From: Acanthosepion esculentum
Taxonomy: Eukaryota; Mollusca; Cephalopoda; Sepiida; Sepiidae
Assembly (NCBI GenBank): GCA_964036315.1
Contig: OZ038485.1
Coordinates: forward strand, 73,819,548 to 73,883,547
Direction: 5' to 3'
DNA length: 64,000 bases
Position numbers and translations under genes: made by a program. Shown here piece after piece: positions 39,900-54,994 of the stretch. The notes beneath the pieces were generated by a model. The model saw only the letters and a list, made by a program, of their open reading frames with translations. It was not told where the DNA came from and searched no databases. Within the stretch, counting starts at the first letter, position 1; each line of letters opens with the position of its first letter.

Positions 39900-42800
39900 T
39901 AGTTTTATACAAAATGATGAAAATCAGAAGTACATATAAATAGATTTATTTAGTTTTATAAAAAATGATGAAAATCATAAGTACATATATATAGATTTAT
40001 ATAGTTTTATACAAAATGATGAAAATCAGAAGTACATTTCCATAGATTTATATAGATTTATACAAAATAATGAAAATCAGAAGTACATTTCCATAGATTT
40101 ATTTAGTTTTATACAAAATGATGAAAATCAGAAGTACATATATATAGATTTATTTAGTTTTATACAAAATGATGAAAATCAGAAGTACATATAAATAGAT
40201 TTATTTAGTTTTATACAAAATGAAGAAAATCAGAAGTACATATAAATAGATTTATTTAGTTTTATACAAAATGGTGAAAATCAGAAGTACATTTCCATAG
40301 GTTTATTTAGTTTTATACAAAATGATGAAAATCAGAAGTACATTTCCATAGATTTATTTAGTTTTATACAAAATGATGAAAATCTGATGTACATTTCCAT
40401 AGATTTATTTAGTTTTATACAAAATTATGAAAATCAGAAGTACATTTCCATAGATTTATTTAGTTATACAAAATGATGAAAATCAGAAGTACATATAAAT
40501 AGATTTATTTAGTTTTATACAAAATGATGAAAATCAGAAGTACAGATAAATAGATTTATATAGTTTTATACAAAATGATGAAAATCAGAAGTACATTTAC
40601 ATAGATTTAAATAGTTTTATGGAAAATGATGAAAATCAGATGTACATTTCCATAGATTTATTTAGTTTTATACAAAATTATGAAAATCAGAAGTACATTT
40701 CCATAGATTTATTTAGTTATACAAAATGATGAAAATCAGAAGTACATATAAATAGATTTATTTAGTTTTATACAAAATGATGAAAATCAGAAGTACATAT
40801 AAATAGATTTATTTAGTTTTATACAAAATGATGAAAATCAGAAGAACATTTCCATAGATTTATTTAGTTTTATAAAAAATGATGAAAATCAGAAGTACAT
40901 ATATATAGATTTATTTAGTTTTATACAAAATGATGAAAATCAGAAGTGCATATAAATAGATTTATTTAGTTTTATGCAAAATGATGAAACTCAGATGTAC
41001 ATTTCCATAGATTTATTTAGTTTTATACAAAATGATGAAAATCAGAAGTACATATAAATAGATATATTTAGTTTTATACAAAATGATGAAAATCAGAAGT
41101 ACATTTCCGTAGATTTATTTAGTTTTATATAAAATGATGAAAATCAGAAGTACATATAAATAGATTTATTTAGTTTTATACAAAATGATGAAAATCAGAA
41201 TTACATTTCCATAGATTTATTTAGTTTTATACAAAATGATGAAAATCAGAAGTACATATAAATAGATTTATTTAGTTTTATACAAAATGATGAAAGTCAG
41301 AAGTACATATAAATAGATTTATTTAGTTTTATACAAAATGATGAAAATCAGAAGTACATATAAATAGATTTATTTAGTTTTATACAAAATGATGAATATC
41401 AGAAGTACATATAAATAAATTTATTTAGTTTTATACAAAATGATGAACATCAGAAGTACATTTCCATAGATTTATATAGTTTTATACAAATGATGAAAAT
41501 CAGAAGTACATTTCCATAGATTTATTTAGTTTTATACAAAATGATTAAAATCAGAAGAACATTTCCATAGATTTATTTAGTTTTATAAAAAATGATGAAA
41601 ATCAGAAGTACATATATATAGATTTATTTAGTTTTATACAAAATGATGAAAATCAGATGTACATATAAATAGATTTATTTAGTTTTATGCAAAATGATGA
41701 AAATCAGATGTACATTTCCATAGATTTATTTAGTTTTATACAAAATGATTAAAATCAGAAGTACATATAAATAGATATATTTAGTTATATACAAAATGAT
41801 GAAAATCAGAAATACATTTCCGTAGATTTATTTAGTTTTATACAAAATGATGAAAATCAGAAGTACATATAAATAGATTTATTTAGTTTTATACAAAATG
41901 ATGAAAATCAGAATTACATTTCCATAGATTTATTTAGTTTTATACAAAATGATGAAAATCAGAAGTACATATAAATAGATTTACTTAGTTTTATACAAAA
42001 TGATTAAAATCAGAAGTACATTTCCATAGATTTATTTAGTTTTATACAAAATGATGAAAATCAGAAGTACATATAAATAGATTTATTTAGTTTTATAAAA
42101 AATGATGAAAATCATAAGTACATATATATAGATTTATATAGTTTTATACAAAATGATGAAAATCAGAAGTACATTTCCATAGATTTATATAGGTTTATAC
42201 AAAATAATGAAAATCAGAAGTACATTTCCATAGATTTATTTAGTTTTATACAAAATGATGAAAATCAGAAGTACATATAAATATATTTATTTAGTTTTAT
42301 ACAAAATGATGAAAATCAGAAGTACATATAAATAGATTTATTTAGTTTTATACAAAATGATGAAAATCAGAAGTACATATAAATAGATTTATTTAGTTTT
42401 ATAGAAAATGATGAAAATCAGAAGTACATATAAATAGATTTATTTAGTTTTATACAAAATGAAGAAAATCAGAAGTACATATAAATAGATTTATTTAGTT
42501 TTATACAAAATGATGAAAATCAGAAGTACATTTCCATAGATTTATTTAGTTTTATACAAAATGATGAAAATCAGAAGTACATATAAATAGATTTATTTAG
42601 TTTTATACAAAATGAAGAAAATCAGAAGTACATATAAATAGATTTATTTAGTTTTATACAAAATGGTGAAAATCAGAAGTACATTTCCATAGGTTTATTT
42701 AGTTTTATACAAAATGATGAAAATCAGAAGTACATTTCCATAGATTTATTTAGTTTTATACAAAATGATGAAAATCAGATGTACATTTCCATAGATTTAT

Positions 42801-44700
42801 TTAGTTTTATACAAAATTATGAAAATCAGAAGTACATTTCCATAGATTTATTTAGTTATACAAAATGATGAAAATCAGAAGTACATATAAATAGATTTAT
42901 TTAGTTTTATACAAAATGATGAAAATCAGAAGTACAGATAAATAGATTTTATTTAGTTTTATACAAAATGATGAAAATCAGAAGTACATTTCCATAGATT
43001 TATTTACTTTTATACAAAAGGATGAAAATCAGAAGTACATATAAATAGATTTATTTAGTTTTATACAAAATGGTGAAAATCAGAAGTACATTTCCATAGA
43101 TTTAAATAGTTTTATGGAAAATGATGAAAATCAGATGTACATTTCCATAGATTTATTTAGTTTTATACAAAATTATGAAAATCAGAAGTACATTTCCATA
43201 GATTTATTTAGTTATACAAAATGATGAAAATCAGAAGTACATATAAATAGATTTATTTAGTTTTATACAAAATGATGAAAATCAGAAGAACATTTCCATA
43301 GATTTATTTACTTTTATAAAAAATGATGAAAATCAGAAGTACATATATATAGATTTATTTAGTTTTATACAAAATGATGAAAATCAGAAGTACATATAAA
43401 TAGATTTATTTAGTTTTATGCAAAATGATGAAAATCAGATGTACATTTCCATAGATTTATTTAGTTTTATACAAAATGATGAAAATCAGAAGTACATATA
43501 AATAGATATATTTAGTTTTATACAAAATGATGAAAATCAGAAGTACATTTCCGTAGATTTCTTTAGTTTTATACAAAATGATGAAAATCAGAAGTACATA
43601 TAAATAGATTTATTTAGTTTTATACAAAATGATAAAAATCAGAATTACATTTCCATAGATGTATTTAGTTTTATACAAAATGATGAAAATCAGAAGTACA
43701 TATAAATAGATTTATTTAGTTTTATACAAAATGATGAAAATCAGAAGTACATATAAATAGATTTATTTAGTTTTATACAAAATGATGAAAATCAGAAGTA
43801 CATATAAATAGATTTATTTAGTTTTATACAAAATGATGAATATCAGAAGTACATATAAATAGATTTATTTAGTTTTATACAAAATGATGAACATCAAAAG
43901 TACATTTCCATAGATTTATATAGTTTTATACAAATGATGAAAATCAGAAGTACATTTCCATAGATTTATTTAGTTTTATACAAAATGATTAAAATCAGAA
44001 GAACATTTCCATAGATTTATTTAGTTTTATAAAAAATGATGAAAATTTAGAAGTACATATATATAGATTTATTTAGTTTTATACAAAATGATGAAAATCA
44101 GAAGTACATATAAATAGATTTATTTAGTTTTATGCAAAATGATGAAAATCAGATGTACATTTCCATAGATTTATTTAGTTTTATACAAAATGATTAAAAT
44201 CAGAAGTACATATAAATAGATATATTTAGTTTTATACAAAATGATGAAAATCAGAAGTACATTTCTGTAGATTTATTTAGTTTTATACAAAATGATGAAA
44301 ATCAGAAGTATATATAAATAGATTTATTTAGTTTTATACAAAATGATGAAAATCAGAATTACATTTCCATAGATTTATTTAGTTTTATACAAAATGATGA
44401 AAATCAGAAGTACATATAAATAGATTTATTTAGTTTTATACAAAATGATGAAAATCAGAAGTACATATAAATAGATTTATTTAGTTTTATACAAAATGAT
44501 GAAAATCAGAAGTACATATAAATACATTTATTTAGTTTTACACAAAATGATGAAAATCAGAAGTACATATAAATAGATTTATTTAGTTTTATACAAAATG
44601 AAGAAAATCAGAAGTACATATCCATAGATTTATTTAGCTTTATACAAAATGATGAAAATCAGAAGTACATTTCCATAGATTTATTTAGTTTTATACAAAA
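39900..44700 (+). repeat. 42- to 49-mer higher-order repeat domain
   Basis: Paired markers: TTCCGTAG (G at 41109 and 43553) and GATGAACATC (C at 41448 and 43892) are both 2,444 bp apart, 48 monomers less 4 bp. The net -4 is accounted for by visible indels: one -1 near 41488, two -2 junctions at 42855 and 43211, and one +1 near 42950. AAATAATG (40069, 42206) is 42 monomers apart and TTATGGAAAATG (40621, 43116) is 49. A 14-monomer sub-repeat is nested within each copy (CCGTAG at 41109 and 41822, CCGTAG/CTGTAG at 43553 and 44267). Confidence 0.86.
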
Positions 44701-47700
44701 TGATGTAAATCAGTAGTACATTTCCATAGATTTATTTAGTTTTATACAAAATGATGAAAATCAGAAGTACATATAAATATATTTATTTATTTTTATATAA
44801 AATGATGAAAATCAGAAGTACATTTCTATAGATTTATTTAGTTTTATACAAAATGATGAAAATCAGAAGTACATATATATAGATTTCTTTAGTTTTATAC
44901 AAAATGATGAAAATCAGAAGTACATATAAATAGATTTATTTAGTTTTATACAAAATGATGAAAATCAGAAGTACATTTCCATAGATTTATATAGTTTTAT
45001 ACAAAATGATGAAAATCAGAAGTACATTTCCATAGATTTATTTAGTTTTATACACAATGATGAAAATCTGAAGTACATATAAATATATTTATTTAGTTTT
45101 ATACAAAATGATGAAAATCAGAAGTACATTTCCATAGATTTATTTAGTTTTATACAAAATGATGAAAATCAGAAGTACATATAAATAGATTTATTTCGTT
45201 TTATACAAAATGATGAAAATCAGAAGTACATTTCCATAGATTTCTTTAGTTTTATACAAAATGATGAAAATCAGAAGTACATATAAATAGATTTATTTAG
45301 TTTTATACAAAATGATGAAAATCAGAATTACATTTCCATAGATTTATTTAGTTTTATACAAAATGATGAAAATCAGATGTACATATAAATAGATTTATTT
45401 AGTTTTATACAAAATGATGAAAATCAGAAGTACATATAAATAGATTTATTTAGTTTTATAGAAAATGATGAAAATCAGAAGTACATATAAATAGATTTAT
45501 TTAGTTTTGTACAAAATGATGAAAATCAGAAGTATATTTCCATAGATTTATTTAGTTTTATACAAAATGATGAAAATCAGAAGTACATATAAATAGATTT
45601 ATTTAGTTTTATACAAAATGATGAAAATCAGAAGTACATATAAATAGATTTATTTAGTTTTATACAAAATGATGAAAATCAGAAGTACATATAAATAGAT
45701 TTATTTAGTTTTATACAAAATGATGAAAATCAGAAGTACATATAAATAGATTTATTTAGTTTTATACAAAATGGTGAAAATCAGAAGTACATTTGCATAG
45801 ATTTATTTAGTTTTATACAAAATGATGAAAATCAGAAGTACGTTTCCATAGATTTATTTAGTTTTATACAAAATGATGAAAATCAGAAGTACATATAAAT
45901 AGATTTATTTAGTTTTATACAAAATGATGAAAATCAGAAGTACATATTAATAGATTTATTTAGTTTTATGCAAAATGATGAAAATCAGATATACATTTCC
46001 ATAGATTTATTTAGTTTTATACAAAATGATGAAAATCAGAAGTACATATAAATAGATTTATTTAGTTTTATACAAAATGATGAAAATCAGAAGTACATTT
46101 CCATAGATTTATTTAGTTGTATACAAAAGGATGAAAATCAGAAGTACATATAAATAGATTTATTTAGTTTTATACAAAATGCTGAAAATCAGATGTACAT
46201 TTACATAGATGTATTTAGTTTTATATAAAATGATGAAAATCAGAAGTACATATAAAGAGATTTATTTAGTTTTATACAAAATGATGAAAATCACAAGTAC
46301 ATATAAATAGATTTATTTAGTTTTATACAAAATGATGAAAATCAGAAGTACATTTCCATAGATTTATTTAGTTTTATACAAAATGATGAAAATCTGAAGT
46401 ACATATAAATATATTTATTTAGTTTTATACAAAATGATGAAAATCAGAAGTACATTTCCATAGATTTATTTAGTTTTATACAAAATGATGAAAATCAGAA
46501 GTACATATAAATAGATTTATTTAGTTTTATACAAAATGATGAAAATCAGAAGTACATTTACATAGATTTCTTTAGTTTTATACAAAATGATGAAAATCAG
46601 AAGTACATATAAATAGATTTATTTAGTTTTATACAAAATGATGAAAATCAGAAGTACATTTCCATAGATTTATTTAGTTTTATACAAAATGATGAAAATC
46701 AGAAGTACATATAAATAGATTTATTTAGTTTTATACAAAATGATGAAAATCAGAAGTACATATAAATAGATTTATTTAGTTTTATGCAAAATGATGAAAA
46801 TCAGATGTACATTTCCATAGATTTATTTAGTTTTATACAAAATGATTAAAATCAGAAGTACGTATAAATAGATTTATTTAGTTTTATACAAAATGATGAA
46901 AATCAGAAGTACTTTTCCATAGATTTATTTAGTTTTATACAAAATGATGAAAATCAGAAGTACATATAAATAGATTTATTTCGTTTTATACAAAATGATG
47001 AAAATCAGAAGTACATTTCCATAGATTTCTTTAGTTTTATACAAAATGATGAAAATCAGAAGTACATATAAATAGATTTATTTAGTTTTATACAAAATGA
47101 TGAAAATCAGAAGTACATTTCCATAGATTTATTTAGTTTTATACAAAATGATGAAAATCAGATGTACATATAAATAGATTTATTTAGTTTTATACAAAAT
47201 GAGAAAATCAGAAGTACATATAAATAGATTTATTTAGTTTTATGCAAAATGATGAAAATCAGAAGTACATATAAATAGATTTATTTAGTTTTATACAAAA
47301 TGATGAAAATCAGAAGTACATATAAATAGATTTATTTAGTTTTATAGAAAATGATGAAAATCAGAAGTACATATAAATAGATTTATTTAGTTTTGTACAA
47401 AATGTTGAAAATCAGAAGTATATTTCCATAGATTTATTTAGTTTTATACAAAATGATGAAAATCAGAAGTACATATAAATAGATTTATTTAGTTTTATAC
47501 AAAATGATGAAAGTCAGAAGTACATATAAATAGATTTATTTAGTTTTATACAAAATGATGAAAATCAGAAGTACATATAAATAGATTTATTTAGTTTTAT
47601 ACAAAATGATGAAAATCAGAAGTACATTTGCATAGATTTATTTAGTTTTATACAAAATGATGAAAATCAGAAGTACGTTTCCATAGATTTATTTAGTTTT

Positions 47701-50700
47701 ATACAAAATGATGAAAATCAGAAGTACATATAAATAGATTTATTTAGTTTTATACAAAATGATGAAAATCAGAAGTACATTTGCATAGATTTATTTAGTT
47801 TTATACAAAATGATGAAAATCAGAAGTACGTTTCCATAGATTTATTTAGTTTTATACAAAATGATGAAAATCAGAAGTACGTTTCCATAGATTTATTTAG
47901 TTTTATATAAAATGATGAAAATCAGAAGTACATATTAATAGATTTATTTAGTTTTATGCAAAATGATGAAAATCAGATATACATTTCCATAGATTTATTT
48001 AGTTTTATACAAAATGATGAAAATCAGAAGTACATATAAATAGATTTATTTAGTTTTATACAAAATGATGAAAATCAGAAGTACATTTCCATAGATTTAT
48101 TTAGTTGTATACAAAAGGATGAAAATCAGAAGTACATATAAATAGATTTATTTAGTTTTATACAAAATGATGAAAATCAGAATTACATTTCCATAGATTT
48201 ATTTAGTTTTATACAAAATGATGAAAATCAGAAGTACATATAAATAGATTTATTTAGTTTTATACAAAATGATGAAAATCAGAAGTACATATAAATAGAT
48301 TTATTTAGTTTTATACAAAATGATGAAAATCAGAAGTACATATAAATAGATTTATTTAGTTTTATACAAAATGATGAAAATCAGAAGTACATATAAATAG
48401 ATTTATTTAGTTTTATACAAAATGAAGAAAATCAGAAGTACATATCCATAGATTTATTTAGCTTTATACAAAATGATGAAAATCAGAAGTACATTTCCAT
48501 AGATTTATTTAGTTTTATACAAAATGATGAAAATCAGAAGTACATATAAAGAGATTTATTTAGTTTTATACAAAATGATGAAAATCAGAAGTACATTTCC
48601 ATACATTTATTTAGTTTTATACAAAATGCTGAAAATCAGATGTACATTTACATAGATGTATTTAGTTTTATATAAAATGATGAAAATCAGAAGTACATAT
48701 AAAGAGATTTATTTAGTTTTATAGAAAATGATGAAAATCAGAAGTACATATAAATAGATTTATTTAGTTTTATACAAAATGATTAAAATCAGAAGAACAT
48801 TTCCATAGATTTATTTAGTTTTATAAAAAATGATGAAAATCAGAAGTACATATATATAGATTTATTTAGTTTTATACAAAATGATGAAAATCAGAAGTAC
48901 ATATAAAGAGATTTATTTAGTTTTATACAAAATGATGAAAATCAGAAGTACATTTCCATACATTTATTTAGTTTTATACAAAATGATGAAAATCAGAAGT
49001 ACATATAAATAGATTTATTTAGTTTTATACAAAATGATGTAAATCAGAAGTACATTTCCATAGATTTATTTAGTTTTATACAAAATGATGAAAATCAGAA
49101 GTACATATAAATAGATTTCTTTAGTTTTATACAAAATGATGAAAATCAGAAGTACATATAAATAGATTTATTTAGTTTTATACAAAATGATGAAAATCAG
49201 AAGTACATTTCCATAGATTTATATAGTTTTATACAAAATGATGAAAATCAGAAGTACATTTCCATAGATTTATTTAGTTTTATACAAAATGATGAAAATC
49301 TGAAGTACATATAAATATATTTATTTAGTTTAATACAAAATGATGAAAATCAGAAGTACATTTCCATAGATTTATTTAGTTTTATACAAAATGATGAAAA
49401 TCAGAACTACATATAAATAGATTTATTTAGTTTTATACAAAATGATGAAAATCAGAAGTACATTTCCATAGATCTATTTAGTTTTATACAAAATGATGAA
49501 AATCAGAAGTACATATAAATAGATTTATTTAGTTTTATACAAAATGATGAAAATCAGAAGTACATTTCCATAGATTTATTTAGTTGTATACAAAAGGATG
49601 AAAATCAGAAGTACATATAAATAGATTTATTTAGTTTTATACAAAATGCTGAAAATCAGATGTACATTTACATAGATGTATTTAGTTTTATATAAAATGA
49701 TGAAAATCAGAAGTACATATAAAGAGATTTATTTAGTTTTATACAAAATGATGAAAATCAGAAGTACATATAAATAGATTTATTTAGTTTTATACAAAAT
49801 GATGAAAATCAGAAGTACATTTCCATAGATTTATTTAGTTTTATACAAAATGATGAAAATCTGAAGTACATATGAATATATTTATTTATTTTTATACAAA
49901 ATGATGAAAATCAGAAGTACATTTCCATAGATTTATTTAGTTTTATACAAAATGATGAAAATCAGAAGTACATATAAATAGATTTATTTAGTTTTATTCA
50001 AAATGATGAAAATCAGAAGTACATTTACATAGATTTTTTTAGTTTTATACAAAATGATGAAAATCAGAAGTACATATAAATAGATTTATTTAGTTTTATA
50101 CAAAATGATGAAAATCAGAAGTACATTTCCATAGATTTATTTAGTTTTATACAAAATGATGAAAATCAGAAGTACATATAAATAGATTTATTTAGTTTTA
50201 TACAAAATGATGAAAATCAGAAGTACATATAAATAGATTTATTTAGTTTTATGCAAAATGATGAAAATCAGAAGTACATATAAATAGATTTATTTAGTTT
50301 TATACAAAATGATGAAAATCAGAAGTACATATAAATAGATTTATTTAGTTTTTTACCAAATGATGAAAATCAGAAGTACATTTCCATAGATTTATTTAGT
50401 TGTATAAAAAATGATGAAAATCAGAAGTACATATAAATAGATTTATTTAGTTTTATACAAAATGCAGAAAATCAGATGTACATTTACATAGATTTATTTA
50501 GTTTTATATAAAATGATGAAAATCAGAAGTACATATAAAGAGATTTATTTAGTTTTATACAAAATGATGAAAATCAGAAGTACATATAAATAGATTTATT
50601 TAGTTTTATAGAAAATGATGAAAATCAGAAGTACATATAAATAGATTTATTTAGTTCTGTACAAAATGATGAAAATCAGAAGTATATTTCCATAGATTTA

Positions 50701-52200
50701 TTTAGTTTTATACAAAATGATGAAAATCAGAAGTACATATAAATAGATTTATTTAGTTTTATACAAAATGATGAAAATCAGATGTACATTTACATAGATT
50801 TATTTAGTTTTATACAAAATGATGAAAATCAGATATAAATTTCCATAGATTTATTTAGTTTTATACAAAATGATGAAAATCAGATGTACATTTCCATAGA
50901 TTTATTTAGTTTTATACAAAATGATGAAAATCAGAAGTACATTTCCATAGATTTATTTAGTTTTATACAAAATGATGAAAATCAGAAGTACATATAAATA
51001 GATTTATTTAGTTTTATACAAAATGATGAAAATCAGAAGTACATATAAATAGATTTATTTAGTTTTATACAAAATGAGGAAAATCAGATGTACATTTCCA
51101 TAGATTTATTTAGTTGTATACAAAAGGATGAAAATCAGAAGTACATATAAATAGATTTATTTAGTTTTATACAAAATGCTGAAAATCAGATGTACATTTA
51201 CATAGATGTATTTAGTTTTATATAAAATGATGAAAATCAGAAGTACATATAAAGAGATTTATTTAGTTTTATACAAAATGATGAAAATCAGAAGTACATA
51301 TAAATAGATTTATTTAGTTTTATACAAAATGATGAAAATCAGAAGTACATTTGCATAGATTTATTTAGTTTTATACAAAATGATGAAAATCAGATGTACA
51401 TTTACATAGATTTATTTAGTTTTATACAAAATGTTGAAAATCAGAAGTACATATAAATAGATTTATTTAGTTTTATACAAAATGATTAAAATCAGAAGTA
51501 CGTATAAATAGATTTATTTAGTTTTAAACAAAATGATGAAAACCAGAAGTACATATAAATAGATTTATTTAGTTTTATACAAAATGATTAAAATCAGAAG
51601 TACATTTCCATAGAATTATTTATTTTTATACAAAATGATGAAAATCAGAAGTATATTTCCATAGATTTATTTAGTTTTATACAAAATGATGAAAATCAGA
51701 AGTACATATGAATAGATTTATTTAGTTTTATACAAAATGATGAAAATCAGAAGTACATTTCCATAGATTTATTTAGTTTTATACTAAATGATGAAAATCA
51801 GAAGAACATATAAATAGATTTATTTAGTTTTATACAAAATGATGAAAATCAGAAGTACATATAAATAGATTTATTTAGTTTTATACAAAATGATGAAAAT
51901 CAGATGTACATTTACATAGATTTATTTAGTTTTATACAAAATGATGAAAATCAGATATAAATTTCCATAGATTTATTTAGTTTTATACAAAATGATGAAA
52001 ATCAGATGTACATTTCCATAGATTTATTTAGTTTTATACAAAATGATGAAAATCAGAAGTACATTTCCATAGATTTATTTAGTTTTATACAAAATGATGA
52101 AAATCAGAAGTACATATAAATAGATTTATTTAGTTTTATACAAAATGATGAAAATCAGAAGTACATATAAATAGATTTATTTAGTTTTATACAAAATGAT
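44701..52200 (+). repeat. Repeats spaced 48, 20 and 30 monomers, marked by AATGCTGAAAATCAG
   Basis: The GCTGAAAATCAGATG monomer, linked with TTTACATAGATGTATTTAG and TTATATAAAATG, occurs with its C at 46182, 48629, 49649 and 51179. Intervals are 2,447 bp (48 monomers less the 1 bp lost in AATGAGAAAATC near 47201), 1,020 bp (20) and 1,530 bp (30). Other linked markers are TTGTATACAAAAGGATG, ATTAATAG and GTACGTTTCC. A related AATGCAGAAAATC copy lies near 50463. Only satellite is present. Confidence 0.85.
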
Positions 52201-53104
52201 GAAAATCAGAAGTACATATAAATAGATTTATGTAGTTTTATACAAAATGATGAAAATCAGAAGTACATTTCCATAGATTTATTTACTTTTATACAAAATG
52301 ATGAAAATCAGAAGTACATTTCCATAGATTTATTTAGTTTTATACAAAATGATGAAAATCAGAAGTACTTTTCCATAGATTTATTTAGTTTTATACAAAA
52401 TGATGAAATTCAGAAGTACATATAAATAGATTTATTTAGTTTTATACAAAATGATGAAAATCAGAAGTACATTTCCATAGATTTATTTAGTTTTATACAA
52501 AATGATTAAAATCAGAAGTACATTTCCATAGATTTATTTAGTTTTATACAAAATGATGAAAATCAGAAGTACATTTCCATATATTTATTTAGTTTTATAC
52601 AAAATGATGAAAATCAGAAGTACATATAAATAGATTTATTTAGTTTTATACAAAATGATGAAAATCCGAAATACATATAAATAGATTTATTTAGTTTTAT
52701 ACAAAATGATGAAAATCCGAAGTACATATAAATAGATTTATTTAGTTTTATACAAAATGATGAAAATATGAAGTACATATAACTAGATTTATTTAGTTTT
52801 ATACAAAATGATGAAAATCAGAAGTACATATGAATAGATTTATTTACTTTAATACAAAATGATGAAAATCAGAAGTATATATAAATAGATTTATTTAATT
52901 TTATACAAAATGATGAAAATCAGAAGTACATATAAATAGATTTATTTAGTTTTATACAAAATGATGAAAATCAGAATTACATTTCCATAGATTTATTTAG
53001 TTTTATACAAAATGATGAAAATCAGAAGTACATATAAATAGATTTATTTAGTTTTATACAAAATGATGAAAATCAGAAGTACATATAAATAGATTTATTT
53101 AGTT
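52201..53104 (+). repeat. Segment copied from, or to, the 56.4-57.2 kb region
   Basis: The order TATGTAG, TTTACTTTTATAC, GTACTTTTCC, GATGAAATTCAG, CCATATATT, GAAAATATGAAG, ATGAATAG with TTTACTTT, TTTAATTTT, AATTACATTTCC matches about 56450-57160. The AAATTCAG marker is at 52409 and 56636, 4,227 bp apart (83 monomers less three 2-bp deletions). The same series occurs again near 59770-60480 and 61655-62300, so this cassette is present four times within 10 kb. Two AATCCGAA copies near 52667-52720 are private here. Confidence 0.84.
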
Positions 53105-54840
53105 TTATACAAAATGATGAAAATCAGAAGTACATATAAATAGATTTATTTAGTTTTATACAAAATGATGAAAATCAGAAGTACATATAAATAGATTTAT
53201 TTAGTTTTATACAAAATGATGAAAATCAGAAGTACATATAAATAGATTTATTTAGTTTTATACAAAATGATGAAAATCAGAAGTACATATAAATAGATTT
53301 ATTTAGTTTTATACAAAATGATGAAAATCAGAAGTACATTTCCATAGATTTATTTAGCTTTATACAAAATGATGAAAATCAGAAGTACATATAAATAGAT
53401 TTATTTAGTTTTATACAAAATGATGAAAATCAGAAGTACATATAAATAGATTTATTTAGTTTTATACAAAATGATGAATATCAGAAGTACATTTCCATAG
53501 ATTTATTTAGTTTTATACAAAATGATGAAAATCAGAAGTACATTTCCATAGATTTATTTAGTTTTATACAAAATGATGAAAATCAGATGTACATTTACAT
53601 AGATTTATTTAGTTTTATACAAAATGATGAAAATCAGAAGTACATATAAATAGATTTATTTAGTTTTATACAAAATGATGAAAATCAGAAGTTCATATAA
53701 ACAGATTTATTTAGTTTTATACAAAGTGATGAAAATCAGAAGTACATTTCCATAGATTTATTTAGTTTTATACAAAATGATGAAAATCAGAAGTACATTT
53801 CCATAGATATTTAGTTTTATAGAAAATGATGAAAATCAGATTTACATTTCCATAGATTTATTTAGTTTTATACAAAATGATGAAAATCAGAAGTACATTT
53901 CCATAGATTTTTTTAGTTTTATACAAAATGATGAAAATCAGAAGTACATATAAATTGATTTATTTTGTTTTATACAAAATGATGAAAATCAGAAGTACAT
54001 ATAAATAGATTTATTTAGTTTTATACAAAATGATGAAAATCAGAAGTACATATAAATAGATTTATTTAGTTTTATACAAAATGATGAAAATCAGAAGTAC
54101 ATATAAATAGATTTATTTAGTTTTATACAAAATGATGAAAATCAGAAGTACATATAAATAGATTTATTTAGTTTTATACAAAATGATGAAAATCAGAAGT
54201 ACATTTCCATAGATTTATTTAGCTTTATACAAAATGATGAAAATCAGAAGTACATATAAATAGATTTATTTAGTTTTATACAAAATGATGAAAATCAGAA
54301 GTACATATAAATAGATTTATTTAGTTTTATACAAAATGATGAATATCAGAAGTACATTTCCATAGATTTATTTAGTTTTATACAAAATGATGAAAATCAG
54401 AAGTACATTTCCATAGATTTATTTAGTTTTATACAAAATGATGAAAATCAGATGTACATTTACATAGATTTATTTAGTTTTATACAAAATGATGAAAATC
54501 AGAAGTACATATAAATAGATTTATTTAGTTTTATACAAAATGATGAAAATCAGAAGTTCATATAAACAGATTTATTTAGTTTTATACAAAGTGATGAAAA
54601 TCAGAAGTACATTTCCATAGATTTATTTAGTTTTATACAAAATGATGAAAATCAGAAGTACATTTCCATAGATATTTAGTTTTATAGAAAATGATGAAAA
54701 TCAGATTTACATTTCCATAGATTTATTTAGTTTTATACAAAATGATGAAAATCAGAAGTACATATAAATAGATTTTTTTAGTTTTATACAAAATGATGAA
54801 AATCAGAAGTACATATAAATTGATTTATTTTGTTTTATAC
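53105..54840 (+). repeat. 17-mer (865-bp) higher-order repeat pair
   Basis: Markers repeat at exactly 865 bp, 17 monomers less 2 bp: TAGCTTTATAC (C at 53358 and 54223), GATGAATATCAG (53476 and 54341) and AAGTTCATATAAACAG (53691 and 54556). The 2-bp loss is the GATATTTAG monomer near 53808 and 54675 (usual GATTTATTTAG). Both copies end with AAATTGATTTATTTTG. A third copy lies at 62430-63295. Start limits are approximate because the leading A monomers are plain consensus. Confidence 0.9.
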
Positions 54841-54994
54841 AAAATGATGAAAATCAGAAGTACATATAAATAGATTTATTTATTTTTATACAAAATGATG
54901 AAAAGCAGAAGTACATATAAATAGATTTATTTAGTTTTATGCAAAATGATGAAAATCAGATGTACATTTCCATAGATTTATTTAGTTTTATACA

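Larger units (their letters stand above)
25082..43222 (+). repeat. 49-bp monomers with AGTTATAC junction (seven copies)
   Basis: A second 2-bp-short junction type, AGTTATAC for AGTTTTATAC, occurs at 25082, 35062, 37457, 40463, 40716, 42855 and 43211. The copies at 25082 and 35062 share the linked variant AAAATTAATAAAATCAG, so they are close relatives about 10 kb apart; the rest are followed by the usual AAAATGATG. The type lies mostly in 35-43 kb and marks the 42- to 49-mer repeats there. Confidence 0.88.
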
